From Glaciecola amylolytica (lineage in GTDB: Bacteria; Bacteroidota; Bacteroidia; Flavobacteriales_D; Crocinitomicaceae), in the NCBI GenBank assembly GCA_003856375.1, contig CP034120.1:3157501-3221500 (forward strand): 64,000 nucleotides of DNA. The letters run 5' to 3'. The translations under genes were made by a program, and so were the position numbers. This document shows positions 19,018-28,758 of this stretch, piece by piece. The notes beneath the pieces are model-generated. The model saw only the letters and a program-made list of their open reading frames with translations, did no database searches and was not told the DNA's origin. The number at the start of each line of letters is the position of its first letter. Positions within the stretch are counted from its first letter, which is position 1.

Positions 19018-22000
19018 TTACAAGGGTATAAAAAGTTGTACTTCCGTTCCGACTACATTTCCGTTCTCGTACAAATCTACAATTCTAACTTTATGACCAT
19101 TCGAATTTGTACTCAATAAATCCAATCTTTCTTTCGTAACATTGAATCCACGCGAAATATGCTGTGGTTCGTTGCTGATTTGCTGATTTTTCAAGGCAGC
19201 CTCCCGACCAATTCCGTTATCCCGGATGATGCAGGTAATTCCATCGTTTTCTTCTTTAAACCAGCAGGTAATTTTCCCGACCTTCCTTGATTCAGGATCA
19301 AACTTAAATCCGTGTTTGATGGCATTTTCCACAAAAGGCTGAATCAACATCGGTGGAATTTGGATGAAATTCAGTTCGGTTTCCAGATCCACTTTTATTT
19401 CATACTCAAAACTGTTTCCGTTGCAAAATTGCTCGATCAACAGGTAATTTTCCAAGGTCGAAATTTCTTCCTCCAATGAAATGGTCGCATTCCGTGAATT
19501 GTCCAGAATCTGGCGCATCAGTCTCGAAAATTTTGCCAGATAATAACGTGCTTTCGTTTCATTTTCCGTTCCAATCAAGCCTTGAATCGAATTGAGCGCA
19601 TTGAAGATAAAATGCGGATTCATTTGCAAGCGTAAAGCCTTTTGTTCCAATTCCAATAAATTCCGCGCAAACTCGGCATCTTTCTGAGCTTGCTTGGCCT
19701 TTCTCCGAATCCGTGCCGTTTGAACCCAGATAATCCACCACACAAACAATCCGGCTAAAATACATTCCAATAAAATGAACCAGGTTGTTTTCCAGAAAGG
19801 CGAGGAAATCGTAAACGAAAAGCGCTCCGGCTGCGGATTGATGAAACCGTCTTCATTCTTCGACCGCAATAAAAAAGTATATTTTCCGGGCGACATGTTG
19901 GAATAAACGATACGTTGTTCCTTTGTCCATGGCGACCATTTGTTCTCAAATCCGCTCATTTTCCAGGAATACTCCACTCCATCCGGATTTTTCAGGTTAA
20001 TTCCTTTGAACAGGAAACTCAAATGATTCTGATCGTGAGGCAAATGAAGTGTTTTATAGCTGTTCCATGGCAAAATTACATCCGCATAACTTGTTTCGGA
20101 AAGTGATTCATAGAACAACTGCACATCCAGAATACTGAGAATCGGTGCTGTTTTGTTGACCTGAAGATTGGATAAATTATAGCAGCTTGCTCCGTTAATC
20201 GTCCCGAACCAAATTTTTCCGTCCGTATCTTTCCAAACACTGTTCTGGCAGGTTTCCACTCCCAGAAACCCGTCGCTCTTGCCGTAATGCTTGATGCTTT
20301 TGATCTGGTTCGTTTCATTCAAATCCAGTAAATCCAATCCCGATTCCGAACCTACGATCAAATGTTTGTTCGAGTCGAAAACCATCAGATAGACATTTGA
20401 AGAGTGCATTCCCGCTTCGATGCTGATCTTTTTGACAACTTTCAGTTTCGGTCCGTATTTCACGCAGTTGATCCCCGCTCCGGCGGTTCCTACCCAAATT
20501 TGCCCTTTCGAATCTTCCACAATGCTTCTCACTGCATCGGCACTCAATCCCGAATCTTTGGTCAGAACTTTCGTTGTATGTGTTTTTGGGTCGTAGCAGC
20601 CAAGTCCGGCTGATTCTGCTCCGTACCAGATCAATCCTCTGGAATCCACATATACGCAAGTCAGGCGCATATGCAGCAAACCTTCATCGAAAGAAATCGT
20701 TTCAATTCGTTTTCCCTGTTCTGAAATCCGCAGCAAACCGGAGCCAGAGGTTGCCACCCAAATAGTTCCTTGTTTATCCTTGGCCATCTGCCGCACATAG
20801 TATTTCCGGGTTTCATCCAGCCAGGAAAATCCGCCTGCAGAAAGCATCCCGATTCCCTGCCCTTCCGTTCCGAAATACATCAAACTGTCATTGTCTTCGA
20901 TAATCGCTTTGACTTTAATGGCCTCAAATCCGGTTTGAACATTCAACTGCCTGAAATTTCCGTTTTCGTAGACGCTGACCCCATTTTGGGAAGTTCCGAA
21001 CCACAACCTTCCGCCCGAATCCCTAAAAATGGAATAGATGAAATTTCCGCCCAAGCCTGAGGATATCGAATAATGAGAAAACAATTTTCCGGCAAACTGA
21101 GAAACTCCACCTCCGGAAGTCCCGATCCACAAATCCCCCCAGTTATCTTTAATAATTGAGCGTACATGGTTGTTTCCCAAACCGTTTTTTTCCGTGTAAT
21201 TCGTAAATTCTTTCGTTTTTTGGTCGTATTGAAAAATTCCGGCATTCAACGTTGCAATCCAGCACACGTTTGCTTCATCAAAAAACAAATCAAAAACCGT
21301 TTGCTTGTACAATTCACGCTTCAGATCGATTCGATAATAGTCTTTCCGATTGTGAACATAAGCTCCGTCGCCATAGGTTCCAATCCAGATAAATCCATTC
21401 TTATCTTCCTTCAGACAGGTAATGGCATTTCGCATAACACGTGCTTTGGCTCCGTGATTAGTCAGAATTCGCTTGCCGTTCTTTTGCTCCGAAGAATAAA
21501 GTCCGGTTCCGGTTCCCATCCACAAAATTCCTTTTGAATCGCAAAAAATGGCATTGATGGTTCCTTCTTTTATACCCAGATAGCGATTCATACAAAGCAG
21601 CGAATCTCCTTTGACTTTAAACACACCGTGATTTGTTGCCAGCCACAATGCTTGTTTTTGATCCAATGTCAGACTGAAAACAGCAAAATGATTCGTGTAT
21701 TTGGGAGGTTTGTAGTTTTTGATTTTCTGACCATTATAAGAAGAAAGTCCGTCGTTGGTTCCGATCCAGATCCGGTGTTTTTCATCCTCAATCAATGAAT
21801 AGATGTAATTATTTACCAAACCTTTACGATCGGTAAATGATTCAAAATTCTGACCATCAAAACGAGACAAACCGCCACCGCGTGTTCCGAACCATAAATA
21901 TCCTTTGTGATCCTGAATGACGCTATAAACCTGCGATTGACCTAAGCCATTCTCAACGGAGAAATTGCGAAAACTGGCCAATTGCCCAAAAGCAGAAGCT

Positions 22001-22050
22001 CCGGAAATCAGGCAAATGAAGAAGCATAAGAGGTAGGATCTGCTCATCAA
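19018..22050 (-). CDS. Two-component sensor with propeller ectodomain, LytS-type kinase
   Basis: A 1010-residue sensor. Order: signal peptide (1-22), two seven-bladed-type propellers built of reg_prop repeats (about 23-640, many copies of DHKGYLWFGT and WIGT variants), a Y_Y_Y domain (about 650-745), one membrane helix (about 752-775), then a His_kinase/HATPase module. The phosphoacceptor is His813 in QMNPHFIFNALNSIQ, with the N box PFVENAIKHGFKF and DNGIGREAAL later. The architecture is that of Bacteroidota hybrid-type sensors without a fused receiver; the regulator is the adjacent LytTR gene. Many relatives sense polysaccharide breakdown products. There is no glycan-use operon here; the flanking genes (A2M, pbpC) suggest an envelope signal, which is inference. 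Confidence 0.92.
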   Translation of the reverse strand: MMSRSYLLCFFICLISGASAFGQLASFRNFSVENGLGQSQVYSVIQDHKGYLWFGTRGGGLSRFDGQNFESFTDRKGLVNNYIYSLIEDEKHRIWIGTNDGLSSYNGQKIKNYKPPKYTNHFAVFSLTLDQKQALWLATNHGVFKVKGDSLLCMNRYLGIKEGTINAIFCDSKGILWMGTGTGLYSSEQKNGKRILTNHGAKARVMRNAITCLKEDKNGFIWIGTYGDGAYVHNRKDYYRIDLKRELYKQTVFDLFFDEANVCWIATLNAGIFQYDQKTKEFTNYTEKNGLGNNHVRSIIKDNWGDLWIGTSGGGVSQFAGKLFSHYSISSGLGGNFIYSIFRDSGGRLWFGTSQNGVSVYENGNFRQLNVQTGFEAIKVKAIIEDNDSLMYFGTEGQGIGMLSAGGFSWLDETRKYYVRQMAKDKQGTIWVATSGSGLLRISEQGKRIETISFDEGLLHMRLTCVYVDSRGLIWYGAESAGLGCYDPKTHTTKVLTKDSGLSADAVRSIVEDSKGQIWVGTAGAGINCVKYGPKLKVVKKISIEAGMHSSNVYLMVFDSNKHLIVGSESGLDLLDLNETNQIKSIKHYGKSDGFLGVETCQNSVWKDTDGKIWFGTINGASCYNLSNLQVNKTAPILSILDVQLFYESLSETSYADVILPWNSYKTLHLPHDQNHLSFLFKGINLKNPDGVEYSWKMSGFENKWSPWTKEQRIVYSNMSPGKYTFLLRSKNEDGFINPQPERFSFTISSPFWKTTWFILLECILAGLFVWWIIWVQTARIRRKAKQAQKDAEFARNLLELEQKALRLQMNPHFIFNALNSIQGLIGTENETKARYYLAKFSRLMRQILDNSRNATISLEEEISTLENYLLIEQFCNGNSFEYEIKVDLETELNFIQIPPMLIQPFVENAIKHGFKFDPESRKVGKITCWFKEENDGITCIIRDNGIGREAALKNQQISNEPQHISRGFNVTKERLDLLSTNSNGHKVRIVDLYENGNVVGTEVQLFIPL

Positions 22051-22195
22051 GTTGTGTGAATCTTTAGTAAGTTGAAATTACTAAAAAGCGTGGAATGGTG
22101 TGTTTTTCTCAGAAGTAATTAATACTTCTTTCAATCATGCGTTTTGTTTGGGTTGAAAAGGGGTTGTTAGTGGTTGCAGATGAATCTGTTTTTAC

Positions 22196-22230
22196 AAACT
22201 GGTATCCAAACCAGTTTCTCTTTAAAGAGA
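22196..22230. promoter_or_regulatory. Paired palindromes in the kinase/pbpC intergenic region
   Basis: AAACTGG (22196-22202) and CCAGTTT (22211-22217) form an inverted repeat, and TCTCTTTAAAGAGA (22217-22230) is a perfect 14-bp palindrome sharing one base with it. There is no T tract, so a terminator is unlikely. They could be regulator sites or the base of a structured leader for the kinase mRNA. Confidence 0.35.
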
Positions 22231-22275
22231 AGTAACTCACCAGTAAAACCACTCTGAAAGGCCCTCAGAATCTAC

Positions 22276-22307
22276 CGATTCGTAATATTGCGAATTGGCA
22301 AATTGAC
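22276..22307. repeat. 32-bp palindromic repeat, diverged copy
   Basis: Matches the 22400 and 29474 copies at 27 of 32 positions. Its centre ATTCGTAATATTGCGAAT is an 18-bp palindrome with one T-G pair, so the palindrome survives although single bases have changed. Confidence 0.6.
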
Positions 22308-22399
22308 AAAGAACAAAATTCCCTGTAAGGCAATTTCACCTTTCGCAAAAACCCTGTTTCGAACTCAAATAAACGCCTTGAAAACCCAATGAAATCAGG

Positions 22400-22431
22400 C
22401 GGTTCGCAATATTGCGATATGGCGAATTTAC
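22400..22431. repeat. 32-bp palindromic repeat, copy 2
   Basis: CGGTTCGCAATATTGCGATA followed by TGGCGAATTTAC. It is identical to the 29474-29505 copy at 31 of 32 positions, and the similarity extends to the left through AAATCA. The centre CGCAATATTGCG is a perfect 12-bp palindrome. Confidence 0.7.
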
Positions 22432-22583
22432 GTATCAAAAAGACCTCATAATCGATCTAAAGCAAATAATCCGGCATCTATTCAGTTAATCAAAAAAAAG
22501 AGACAGTTTTCTTTCAAACGGCTGCGAATAATAAAGTCGCTCTTTGACTTCCATTTTCTCCCCTTACTTTCAGTAAAAAAACG

Positions 22584-24917
22584 ATGAAAGAGAAGCTTTT
22601 TTGGTGGAGAGAACAATACCGATGGAAAAAACGATTCATCAAGCGTGTTTGTTTCTATTCTTTCCTGATTTGGTATATTCAGGCGCTTCCCTCTCAATTG
22701 TTCAATGATTCGTATTCAACCGTACTTGTTGGTAAAAACGGAAAATTACTGGGGGCTCACATTGCAAAAGACGGACAATGGCGTTTCCCTCCGAGCAACA
22801 AAACTCCCCGGAAAATTGCACTTTGCCTCACCACTTTTGAAGACAGGAACTTTTACTACCATCCCGGAGTAAGTGCAAAAGGCATTTGCCGGGCATTCTA
22901 CCAAAATATTTCTCAAGGGAAAATCGTTAGCGGTGGAAGTACTATCACACAACAAGTCATTCGCTTGATGCGAAAAAATCCTCCCAGAACTTATTCCGAA
23001 AAGGCACTCGAAATCATTCTCGCAACACGACTCGAATTCAGTTATTCGAAGGACGAAATCCTGAATCTTTACACAGCAAATGCTCCATTCGGAAATAATG
23101 TTGTAGGAATTGACGCAGCCTCCTGGAGATATTTCGGCCGTTCGCCTGAAAAGTTAAGTTGGGCAGAAAGTGCTACTCTGGCTGTTCTACCAAATGCTCC
23201 GGGATTAATTTATCCGGGAAAAAATCATCGGAGTTTACTCAAAAAGCGCAACCGACTTCTAAAAATGCTCTACGATGACGGAGAAATTGAGAAGTTGGAT
23301 TACTTTCTGGCTCTGGAAGAACCTTTGCCCGATAAACCATTGGCCTTACCACAGGAAGCTCCACACCTTTTGCAGCGTTGCATTTTGCGTGGACAAAAAG
23401 GGCAATTGATCCAGTCGACCCTGAATGAAGAAATTCAAACAATGGTTAACAATGAAACAGAGCAATATGCATTGCGCATGAACGAATTGGGCATCTACAA
23501 TGCCGCCGTTTTGGTAACTTCAGTAGAAACCGGTGAAGTTGTTGCCTACAAAGGAAACCTGAATCATACGGACGACGATCACGCTTTTGATGTAGACTGT
23601 ATTCAGGCGTCGCGAAGTACCGGAAGTATTTTAAAACCTCTGCTTTACGCCAAATCACTGCAAGCCGGGATCATCACCCCGAAACAACTTTTATGTGATT
23701 TCCCTTCGCGTTTCGGGACTTTTGCTCCGAATAATTTCAACCGACAATTTTCTGGCGCATTGCCTGCAAACAAAGCCTTATCGAAAAGTCTGAACATTCC
23801 GATGGTTTTTCTTTTGCGCGAATATGGGCAGGCCAAATTTCACAATGATTTGAAACAATTCGGATTCCGGCACATGAACAAACAGTCAAGTCATTATGGT
23901 CTATCGTTAGTCCTCGGTGGAGCTGAAGCTAGCATGTGGGAAGTGAATGAATGCTACAATTCTCTGGCTCAGCATTTAAACAGTCCAAACAATTTAAAGC
24001 TTCATTATTTATCTCAAAGTGGAGAACAATCACCCAAACAACTTTTAGACAAAGCCTCCGTTTACGCCACATTCGAAGCCTTGATTGACGTGAACAGACC
24101 GGATGAAGAAAACAATTGGCGCGCATTTGAATCTTCCCAAAAAATTGCATGGAAAACCGGTACCAGCTTCGGATTCAGAGATGCTTGGGCAGTTGGTGTA
24201 ACTCCCAAATATGTGGTTTCTGTTTGGGTTGGAAATGCAAATGGAGAAGGAAGACCGGGGCTTACCGGAGTAAAAGCCGCTGCACCACTGCTTTTTTCCA
24301 TTTTCAGAAATCTGGAAGCGCCACAAAAATGGTTTCCGAACCCCTTGTCCGAAATGACCAGAACAGAAATCTGTAATGAAAGTGGTCAGATTTCCAATCG
24401 CTACTGTGAGCACATCCATTTCGAATACATTCCGACCAGTAGCCTGATCAGTAAAAACTGCAGTTACCATCAACTGGTTCATTTAAATCAAAATGAAACT
24501 TTCCGGGTAAATGCAGATTGTGAGAATAACAGTTCGATAAAACACAAATCCTGGTTCATTCTTCCTCCAAGCATGGAGAAATACTACATTCAACAAAATC
24601 CGAACTATCATTCTGTTCCTCCTTTTGATCCGAAATGTACAGCCAATCGACCGGAAAGTATTATGAGTTTCATTTATCCAAAACGACAAACCAAAATTTA
24701 CATTCCGCGAGAACTAAGCGGTTTACGGGGAAAGGTCATTTTCGAGATTGCCCACACACGCAGAAACAGCGTTTTATACTGGCACATCGATGAAGAATTT
24801 GTAGGAAGCACTTCTGAAATTCATCAAATTTCGGTACAACCCGAAAGAGGCTTGCACAAAGTAACCGTTGTCGACGAAACCGGAGTTTTACTCAGTGAAT
24901 CGTTTGAAGTGCTTTAG
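22584..24917 (+). CDS. pbpC: Penicillin-binding protein 1C (transglycosylase/transpeptidase)
   Basis: Bifunctional class A penicillin-binding protein of the PbpC type, 777 residues, anchored by one N-terminal helix (about 22-40) and facing the periplasm. The GT51 glycosyltransferase domain shows catalytic Glu86 in TFEDRNFYYHPGV and GGSTITQQVIR. The transpeptidase domain shows Ser348 in STGSILKP, SLN in KALSKSLNIP, and KTG at 524-526 in WKTGTSFGFRDAW. The last 100 or so residues form the BiPBP_C domain typical of PBP1C. In many bacteria pbpC is next to an alpha-2-macroglobulin gene; here the pair is split by an Mpo1-like gene and a two-component pair. Confidence 0.93.
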   Translation: MKEKLFWWREQYRWKKRFIKRVCFYSFLIWYIQALPSQLFNDSYSTVLVGKNGKLLGAHIAKDGQWRFPPSNKTPRKIALCLTTFEDRNFYYHPGVSAKGICRAFYQNISQGKIVSGGSTITQQVIRLMRKNPPRTYSEKALEIILATRLEFSYSKDEILNLYTANAPFGNNVVGIDAASWRYFGRSPEKLSWAESATLAVLPNAPGLIYPGKNHRSLLKKRNRLLKMLYDDGEIEKLDYFLALEEPLPDKPLALPQEAPHLLQRCILRGQKGQLIQSTLNEEIQTMVNNETEQYALRMNELGIYNAAVLVTSVETGEVVAYKGNLNHTDDDHAFDVDCIQASRSTGSILKPLLYAKSLQAGIITPKQLLCDFPSRFGTFAPNNFNRQFSGALPANKALSKSLNIPMVFLLREYGQAKFHNDLKQFGFRHMNKQSSHYGLSLVLGGAEASMWEVNECYNSLAQHLNSPNNLKLHYLSQSGEQSPKQLLDKASVYATFEALIDVNRPDEENNWRAFESSQKIAWKTGTSFGFRDAWAVGVTPKYVVSVWVGNANGEGRPGLTGVKAAAPLLFSIFRNLEAPQKWFPNPLSEMTRTEICNESGQISNRYCEHIHFEYIPTSSLISKNCSYHQLVHLNQNETFRVNADCENNSSIKHKSWFILPPSMEKYYIQQNPNYHSVPPFDPKCTANRPESIMSFIYPKRQTKIYIPRELSGLRGKVIFEIAHTRRNSVLYWHIDEEFVGSTSEIHQISVQPERGLHKVTVVDETGVLLSESFEVL

Positions 24918-25046
24918 GTCAATTTCCAAAAGCAACCGATGGCTCGATAGTCGCTACCGTTAAGGTTTTTTAAGAGTTTGAATGACAACTTTCGGTTTTT
25001 TATTGCGTTCCTTCATGTAAGAAACAAACTCAAAACTCTGTCACTA

Positions 25047-25352
25047 ATGAACAGCAAAACTATTAACCAGTTAGAAAACTACAAAGCTATCGAAGCCGTT
25101 TGCGTAGAAAATCACAACTCCTGGTCGAACGTCAAAGAGTTTCGCGGCGCTTTTTCAAAATTTGCGTTGAAAGTGGCACAATTAGATTTGATTTTAGAGA
25201 ATTTCGTGACTTCCTCATCTCACAACCTGGAATATTTGGTGAAGGAGATCGAACAAATTCTGAAACAGCACTTTGATAGGTATTTTGACTATATGGAGCA
25301 TAAAAACTCCGAGTTATCTCAAGTTTATAAGCAAATTCGGAGAAGCAGTTGA
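25047..25352 (+). CDS. Small helical protein of unknown function
   Basis: A 101-residue, soluble, almost wholly helical protein. The start at 25047 (MNSKTINQLENYK) is preferred over 24978, which would add a hydrophobic stretch with no match to the rest. The opening half (KAIEAVCVENHNSWSNVKEF, then a run of spaced hydrophobics) is reminiscent of a helical-bundle protein that Bacteroidota carry in many copies, usually about 200 residues long; that resemblance is from memory and not tested. If it holds, this copy is cut short. Its last 28 bases overlap the end of the convergent transposase gene. Confidence 0.6.
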   Translation: MNSKTINQLENYKAIEAVCVENHNSWSNVKEFRGAFSKFALKVAQLDLILENFVTSSSHNLEYLVKEIEQILKQHFDRYFDYMEHKNSELSQVYKQIRRSS

Positions 25353-25891
25353 TGGTTTTTATCTATCAATTCCTGTAGCGCATGATTGAATAGTAGACCA
25401 TGCTTCTTCCGATTGTTTTGGATGTATTTCAGGGTGTTCGATAATTGATCCGTACTTCGAACCCGTTTGCAATGGTATTTCTGTGTCCAAAACGGAATCG
25501 ATTTGTCTTTCAACTTCCGGGGATCGTACACACCTCGTGTCGCGTCAAGGGGATTAATCCCCTTGGACGCGCGATGCGCGTTACACACACGGGCTGTCCT
25601 CCCTTTTATGCGATGCATAATCTTCGGAATCTCATCTTCGTCACAATAAACCAACAAATGCATGTGGTCCCGACAAACATTCAAAGCCGCCAGTTCGAAA
25701 TCCAGCTCTTTAGCCAAAGTAAAAACTTCCTTTGCAACCAAATACTCTTCTTCCAGACTCATATAATAAATATCCGGGTAAGGTAATGTTCCGTTAAAGC
25801 GTCTTTCACGGGCATTGTAGACAATCATTCTGCGGGATGTGCGACTATCGTGAAGACAGGTCGTCAAGTGGAAATAAGCTGGTGAATTCAT
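25325..25891 (-). CDS. REP-associated tyrosine transposase (RAYT-type, IS200-like Y1)
   Basis: A 188-residue single-domain HUH/Y1 transposase of the REP-associated type. The HUH metal site is DHMHLLVYC near residues 73-81, and the catalytic tyrosine is likely that of LKYIQNNRKKH near 155-165. Such proteins cut single-stranded DNA at short palindromic (REP) elements and are usually single-copy and immobile. No inverted repeats or target duplications were found at its ends. Residues about 107-118 (RASKGINPLDAT) are encoded by a palindromic stretch that may be an inserted element (25542-25581). The 3' end overlaps the convergent small gene. Confidence 0.85.
   Translation of the reverse strand: MNSPAYFHLTTCLHDSRTSRRMIVYNARERRFNGTLPYPDIYYMSLEEEYLVAKEVFTLAKELDFELAALNVCRDHMHLLVYCDEDEIPKIMHRIKGRTARVCNAHRASKGINPLDATRGVYDPRKLKDKSIPFWTQKYHCKRVRSTDQLSNTLKYIQNNRKKHGLLFNHALQELIDKNHQLLLRICL
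25542..25581. repeat. Two tandem palindromes inside the transposase gene
   Basis: CAAGGGGATTAATCCCCTTG (25546-25565) is a perfect 20-bp palindrome, extended by GCGTC and GACGC arms around a one-base bulge (25542-25570). Directly after it ACGCGC-GAT-GCGCGT (25567-25581) forms a second stem. Both are translated in frame as part of the transposase. A REP-like hairpin pair inserted in frame would look like this. Confidence 0.6.
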
Positions 25892-25945
25892 ACACGAACA
25901 GTTTGTTTCCTATATAAGCTAAGAAAAAAGTTCGTTTCAAACAAC

Positions 25946-25973
25946 AAAAAAAGACGCCCGAAAGCGTCTTTTC
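25946..25973 (-). terminator. Terminator after valS
   Basis: AAAAAGACGC (25948-25957) pairs with GCGTCTTTT (25964-25972); on the minus strand the stem is followed by TTTTTTTGTTG. It lies just past the valS stop and before the transposase start, so the transposase is not read from valS. Confidence 0.85.
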
Positions 25974-25995
25974 CTTTATTCTGATTTTCTTTGAA

Positions 25996-28626
25996 TTAAT
26001 TCAAACTTGCCAGTTTTTCTTCCAAAACAGCAATTTTTTGTAAAGCATCTGCTTCTTTTTTGCGTTCGTTACTCAAAACCTGCTCAGGAGCACCGCTCAC
26101 GAATTTTTCATTGCTCAATTTTCCTTGAACACTTTTCAGGAATCCTTTGGTATAATTCAATTCTTCTTCCATTTTTTCCTTCTCCGCAGACACATCAATA
26201 ACATCTCCGAACGGGATAAAATATTCGTTGGATTGAACCAGGAATGAGTTCGCATTTGCAACCTTGTCAGTCGTATATTCCATCAAGGAAAGATTACCGA
26301 TCTTCAGGATTACAGAGTCGAACGCTGTATTTATTTCGTTATTTTTCTTCACGAACAACTCAATTCGAACCTTATTTGCAATGTTGTTTTTCTTGCGAAT
26401 GTTTCGAATATTGGTAATCACTTCTTCCGCAATCACAAACTGCTTCAGAACATCCGTATTAAACGCTTCAGCAGTCGGCCATTTTGCGATAATGATATCT
26501 TCACCTTCCTGACGTTCTCTCAATAAGTGCCACAATTCTTCAGCAACAAACGGAGTAAACGGTTGCAGCAAACACAACAATTTCTCAAAAAAAACAATGG
26601 TTTGATCCAAAGTTGCCTGATCGATCGGCTGTTCGTATCCCGGCTTGATCATCTCTAAATACCAGGCACAGAAATCATCCCAAACCAATTTGTAAATCGC
26701 CATCAATGCTTCAGAAATCTTAAACTTCGTCATCAACTCATTGATGTTTTCCAATTCCTGATTGAAACGTGCGTGGAACCATTCGATTGCTTTTTGAGAA
26801 GCTTTCGGTTGTTCAATTGGTTTCACTTCCCAACCTTTTACCAGTCGGGCAGCATTCCAGATCTTATTGGTGAAGTTTCTTCCCTGCTCACACTGACTCG
26901 AATCAAAAGGCAAGTCATTTCCTGCCGGAGAAGAAATCAGGATTCCCAAACGAACTCCATCTGCTCCATATTTCTCAATCAATTCGATCGGATCCGGTGA
27001 ATTCCCTAATGATTTGGACATCTTACGTCCTAATTTATCGCGAACAATTCCGGTATAATAAACATTTTTGAAAGGCAATTCTCCCAGGTATTCGTAGCCG
27101 GCAATGATCATACGCGCTACCCAGAAGAACATGATCTCCGGAGCAGTAACCAAATCATTGGTCGGATAGTAATACTTGATTTCCTTATTTCCGGGTTCAG
27201 TCAATCCTTTAAATACAGAGATCGGCCACAACCATGCAGAAAACCAGGTATCAAATACGTCTTCATCTTGTCGTAAATCGCTTAGCTCAAGTCCCGGATT
27301 ACCCGATTTCGCACGTGCCATTTCCAAAGCTTCTTCCGAACTTCTGGCAACAACAAAATCATCTTCTCCGCTTCCAAAGTAATATGCAGGAATACGATGG
27401 CCCCACCATAACTGACGGGAAATACACCAATCCTTCACATTTTCCATCCAATGACGGTAGGTGTTTTTAAACTTATCCGGATGGAAAGCAATGTTTCCAT
27501 TCATTACATTTTCCAATGCCGGTTGAGCCAATTCTTTCATTGACACGAACCATTGCAAAGACAAACGCGGTTCGATCACACAATTTGTTCTTTCGGAATA
27601 CCCGATTTTATTGATATGATCTTCCACTTTCACCAAATAACCTTTGTCATCCAGTTCCTTTGCAATTTCCTTACGTACATCAAAACGATCCATTCCTGCA
27701 TAATGCAAACCATTTTCATTTACAATTCCATTATCGTGAAAAATATCAATCGTCTCTAAATCGTATTTTTTACCCAATTCGTAGTCATTCACATCATGAG
27801 CAGGCGTTACTTTCAAACAACCAGTTCCGAATTCCATTTCCACGTATTCGTCGCAAATAATCGGAACGGTTCTGTTCGCAATCGGAACGATCGCATGCTT
27901 TCCGTGTAAATGCTTATAACGAGTATCGTCCGGATGAATACAGATCGCCGAATCACCCAAAATAGTTTCCGGACGAGTCGTTGCGATCGTCAGCCATTCG
28001 TCATCTGTTCCCGCTATTTTATAGCGAACATGAAATAATTTCGAGTTTACCTCTTTGTGAATTACTTCTTCATCAGAAAGTGCAGTACGCGCTTCCGGAT
28101 CCCAATTGATCATTCGGACACCGCGGTAGATCTTCCCTTTGTTATGAAGGTCAATAAACACATTGATAACAGAATCAGAATAATCCGGATCCATCGTAAA
28201 TGCGGTTCTTTCCCAATCACAGGAAGCTCCCAGCTTTTTTAACTGCTGAAGAATTACTCCTCCATATTTTTCTTTCCAGGCAAAAGCATGTTTCAAAAAC
28301 TCATCTCTGGAAAGATCCGATTTTTTGATTCCTTCCTCTCGCAGTTTCTGAACTACTTTCGCTTCCGTTGCAATGGATGCATGATCCGTTCCGGGAACCC
28401 AACAGGCATTTTTACCTTCCATTCTCGCTTTGCGGATCAAAACGTCCTGAATGGTATTGTTCAACATGTGTCCCATGTGCAAGACTCCCGTTACGTTTGG
28501 CGGAGGAATGACGACGGTAAACGGCTCACGATCATCTGGTTCTGAATGAAAGTAACCCTTAGCCATCCAATGGCTGTACCATCGCTCTTCTGCTGAACGG
28601 GGTTCGTACGTTTTTGGAATTTCCAT
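25996..28626 (-). CDS. valS: Valyl-tRNA synthetase
   Basis: Class I aminoacyl-tRNA synthetase charging tRNA-Val, cytoplasmic, 876 residues, the usual length. The HIGH-type signature is HMGH at residues 50-53 within [13 protein letters not shown], and KMSKS is at 535-539. The editing (CP1) domain lies between, with [13 protein letters not shown]. The C-terminus ends in the coiled-coil arm characteristic of ValRS. A full-strength promoter lies 27-56 bases upstream, and a terminator follows the stop. No T-box or other leader element is evident. Confidence 0.98.
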   Translation of the reverse strand: MEIPKTYEPRSAEERWYSHWMAKGYFHSEPDDREPFTVVIPPPNVTGVLHMGHMLNNTIQDVLIRKARMEGKNACWVPGTDHASIATEAKVVQKLREEGIKKSDLSRDEFLKHAFAWKEKYGGVILQQLKKLGASCDWERTAFTMDPDYSDSVINVFIDLHNKGKIYRGVRMINWDPEARTALSDEEVIHKEVNSKLFHVRYKIAGTDDEWLTIATTRPETILGDSAICIHPDDTRYKHLHGKHAIVPIANRTVPIICDEYVEMEFGTGCLKVTPAHDVNDYELGKKYDLETIDIFHDNGIVNENGLHYAGMDRFDVRKEIAKELDDKGYLVKVEDHINKIGYSERTNCVIEPRLSLQWFVSMKELAQPALENVMNGNIAFHPDKFKNTYRHWMENVKDWCISRQLWWGHRIPAYYFGSGEDDFVVARSSEEALEMARAKSGNPGLELSDLRQDEDVFDTWFSAWLWPISVFKGLTEPGNKEIKYYYPTNDLVTAPEIMFFWVARMIIAGYEYLGELPFKNVYYTGIVRDKLGRKMSKSLGNSPDPIELIEKYGADGVRLGILISSPAGNDLPFDSSQCEQGRNFTNKIWNAARLVKGWEVKPIEQPKASQKAIEWFHARFNQELENINELMTKFKISEALMAIYKLVWDDFCAWYLEMIKPGYEQPIDQATLDQTIVFFEKLLCLLQPFTPFVAEELWHLLRERQEGEDIIIAKWPTAEAFNTDVLKQFVIAEEVITNIRNIRKKNNIANKVRIELFVKKNNEINTAFDSVILKIGNLSLMEYTTDKVANANSFLVQSNEYFIPFGDVIDVSAEKEKMEEELNYTKGFLKSVQGKLSNEKFVSGAPEQVLSNERKKEADALQKIAVLEEKLASLN

Positions 28627-28652
28627 GTTGTATAATTATGTTATTTAAAGTA

Positions 28653-28682
28653 CAAAAATACTAAAACAGCCCTATTTCGCAA
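28653..28682 (-). promoter_or_regulatory. valS promoter
   Basis: On the minus strand TTG (28680-28682), 19 bases and TATTTTTG (28653-28660): an exact Bacteroidota promoter. The predicted start near 28646 gives a leader of about 20 bases before the valS ATG. Confidence 0.75.
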
Positions 28683-28758
28683 GGAACAATTCGCCTCCCG
28701 GACAACAATTATCCCAAAGACCGAATTGCTTTTTTTCTATTTTTGTTCAAACGACTCC

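Larger units (their letters stand above)
22051..22583. other. Gene-free divergent region between sensor kinase and pbpC
   Basis: About 530 bases without a plausible gene. It should hold the promoters of the minus-strand kinase operon and of plus-strand pbpC. It contains the stem AAACTGG/CCAGTTT (22196-22217), the perfect palindrome TCTCTTTAAAGAGA (22217-22230), a loose TCTGA/TCAGA stem near 22253-22271 and two copies of the 32-bp palindromic repeat (22276-22307, 22400-22431). A weak promoter-like TTACTTTC lies just ahead of pbpC. Confidence 0.55.

Noticed and set aside
24918-24976. Hairpin after pbpC with a T tract
   Set aside because: The bases around AACCGATGGC and GGTTTTTT do not pair well enough to call a terminator.
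28627-28730. T-box or similar leader ahead of valS
   Set aside because: The region is about 100 bases, has a normal promoter giving a 20-base leader and no room for such an element.
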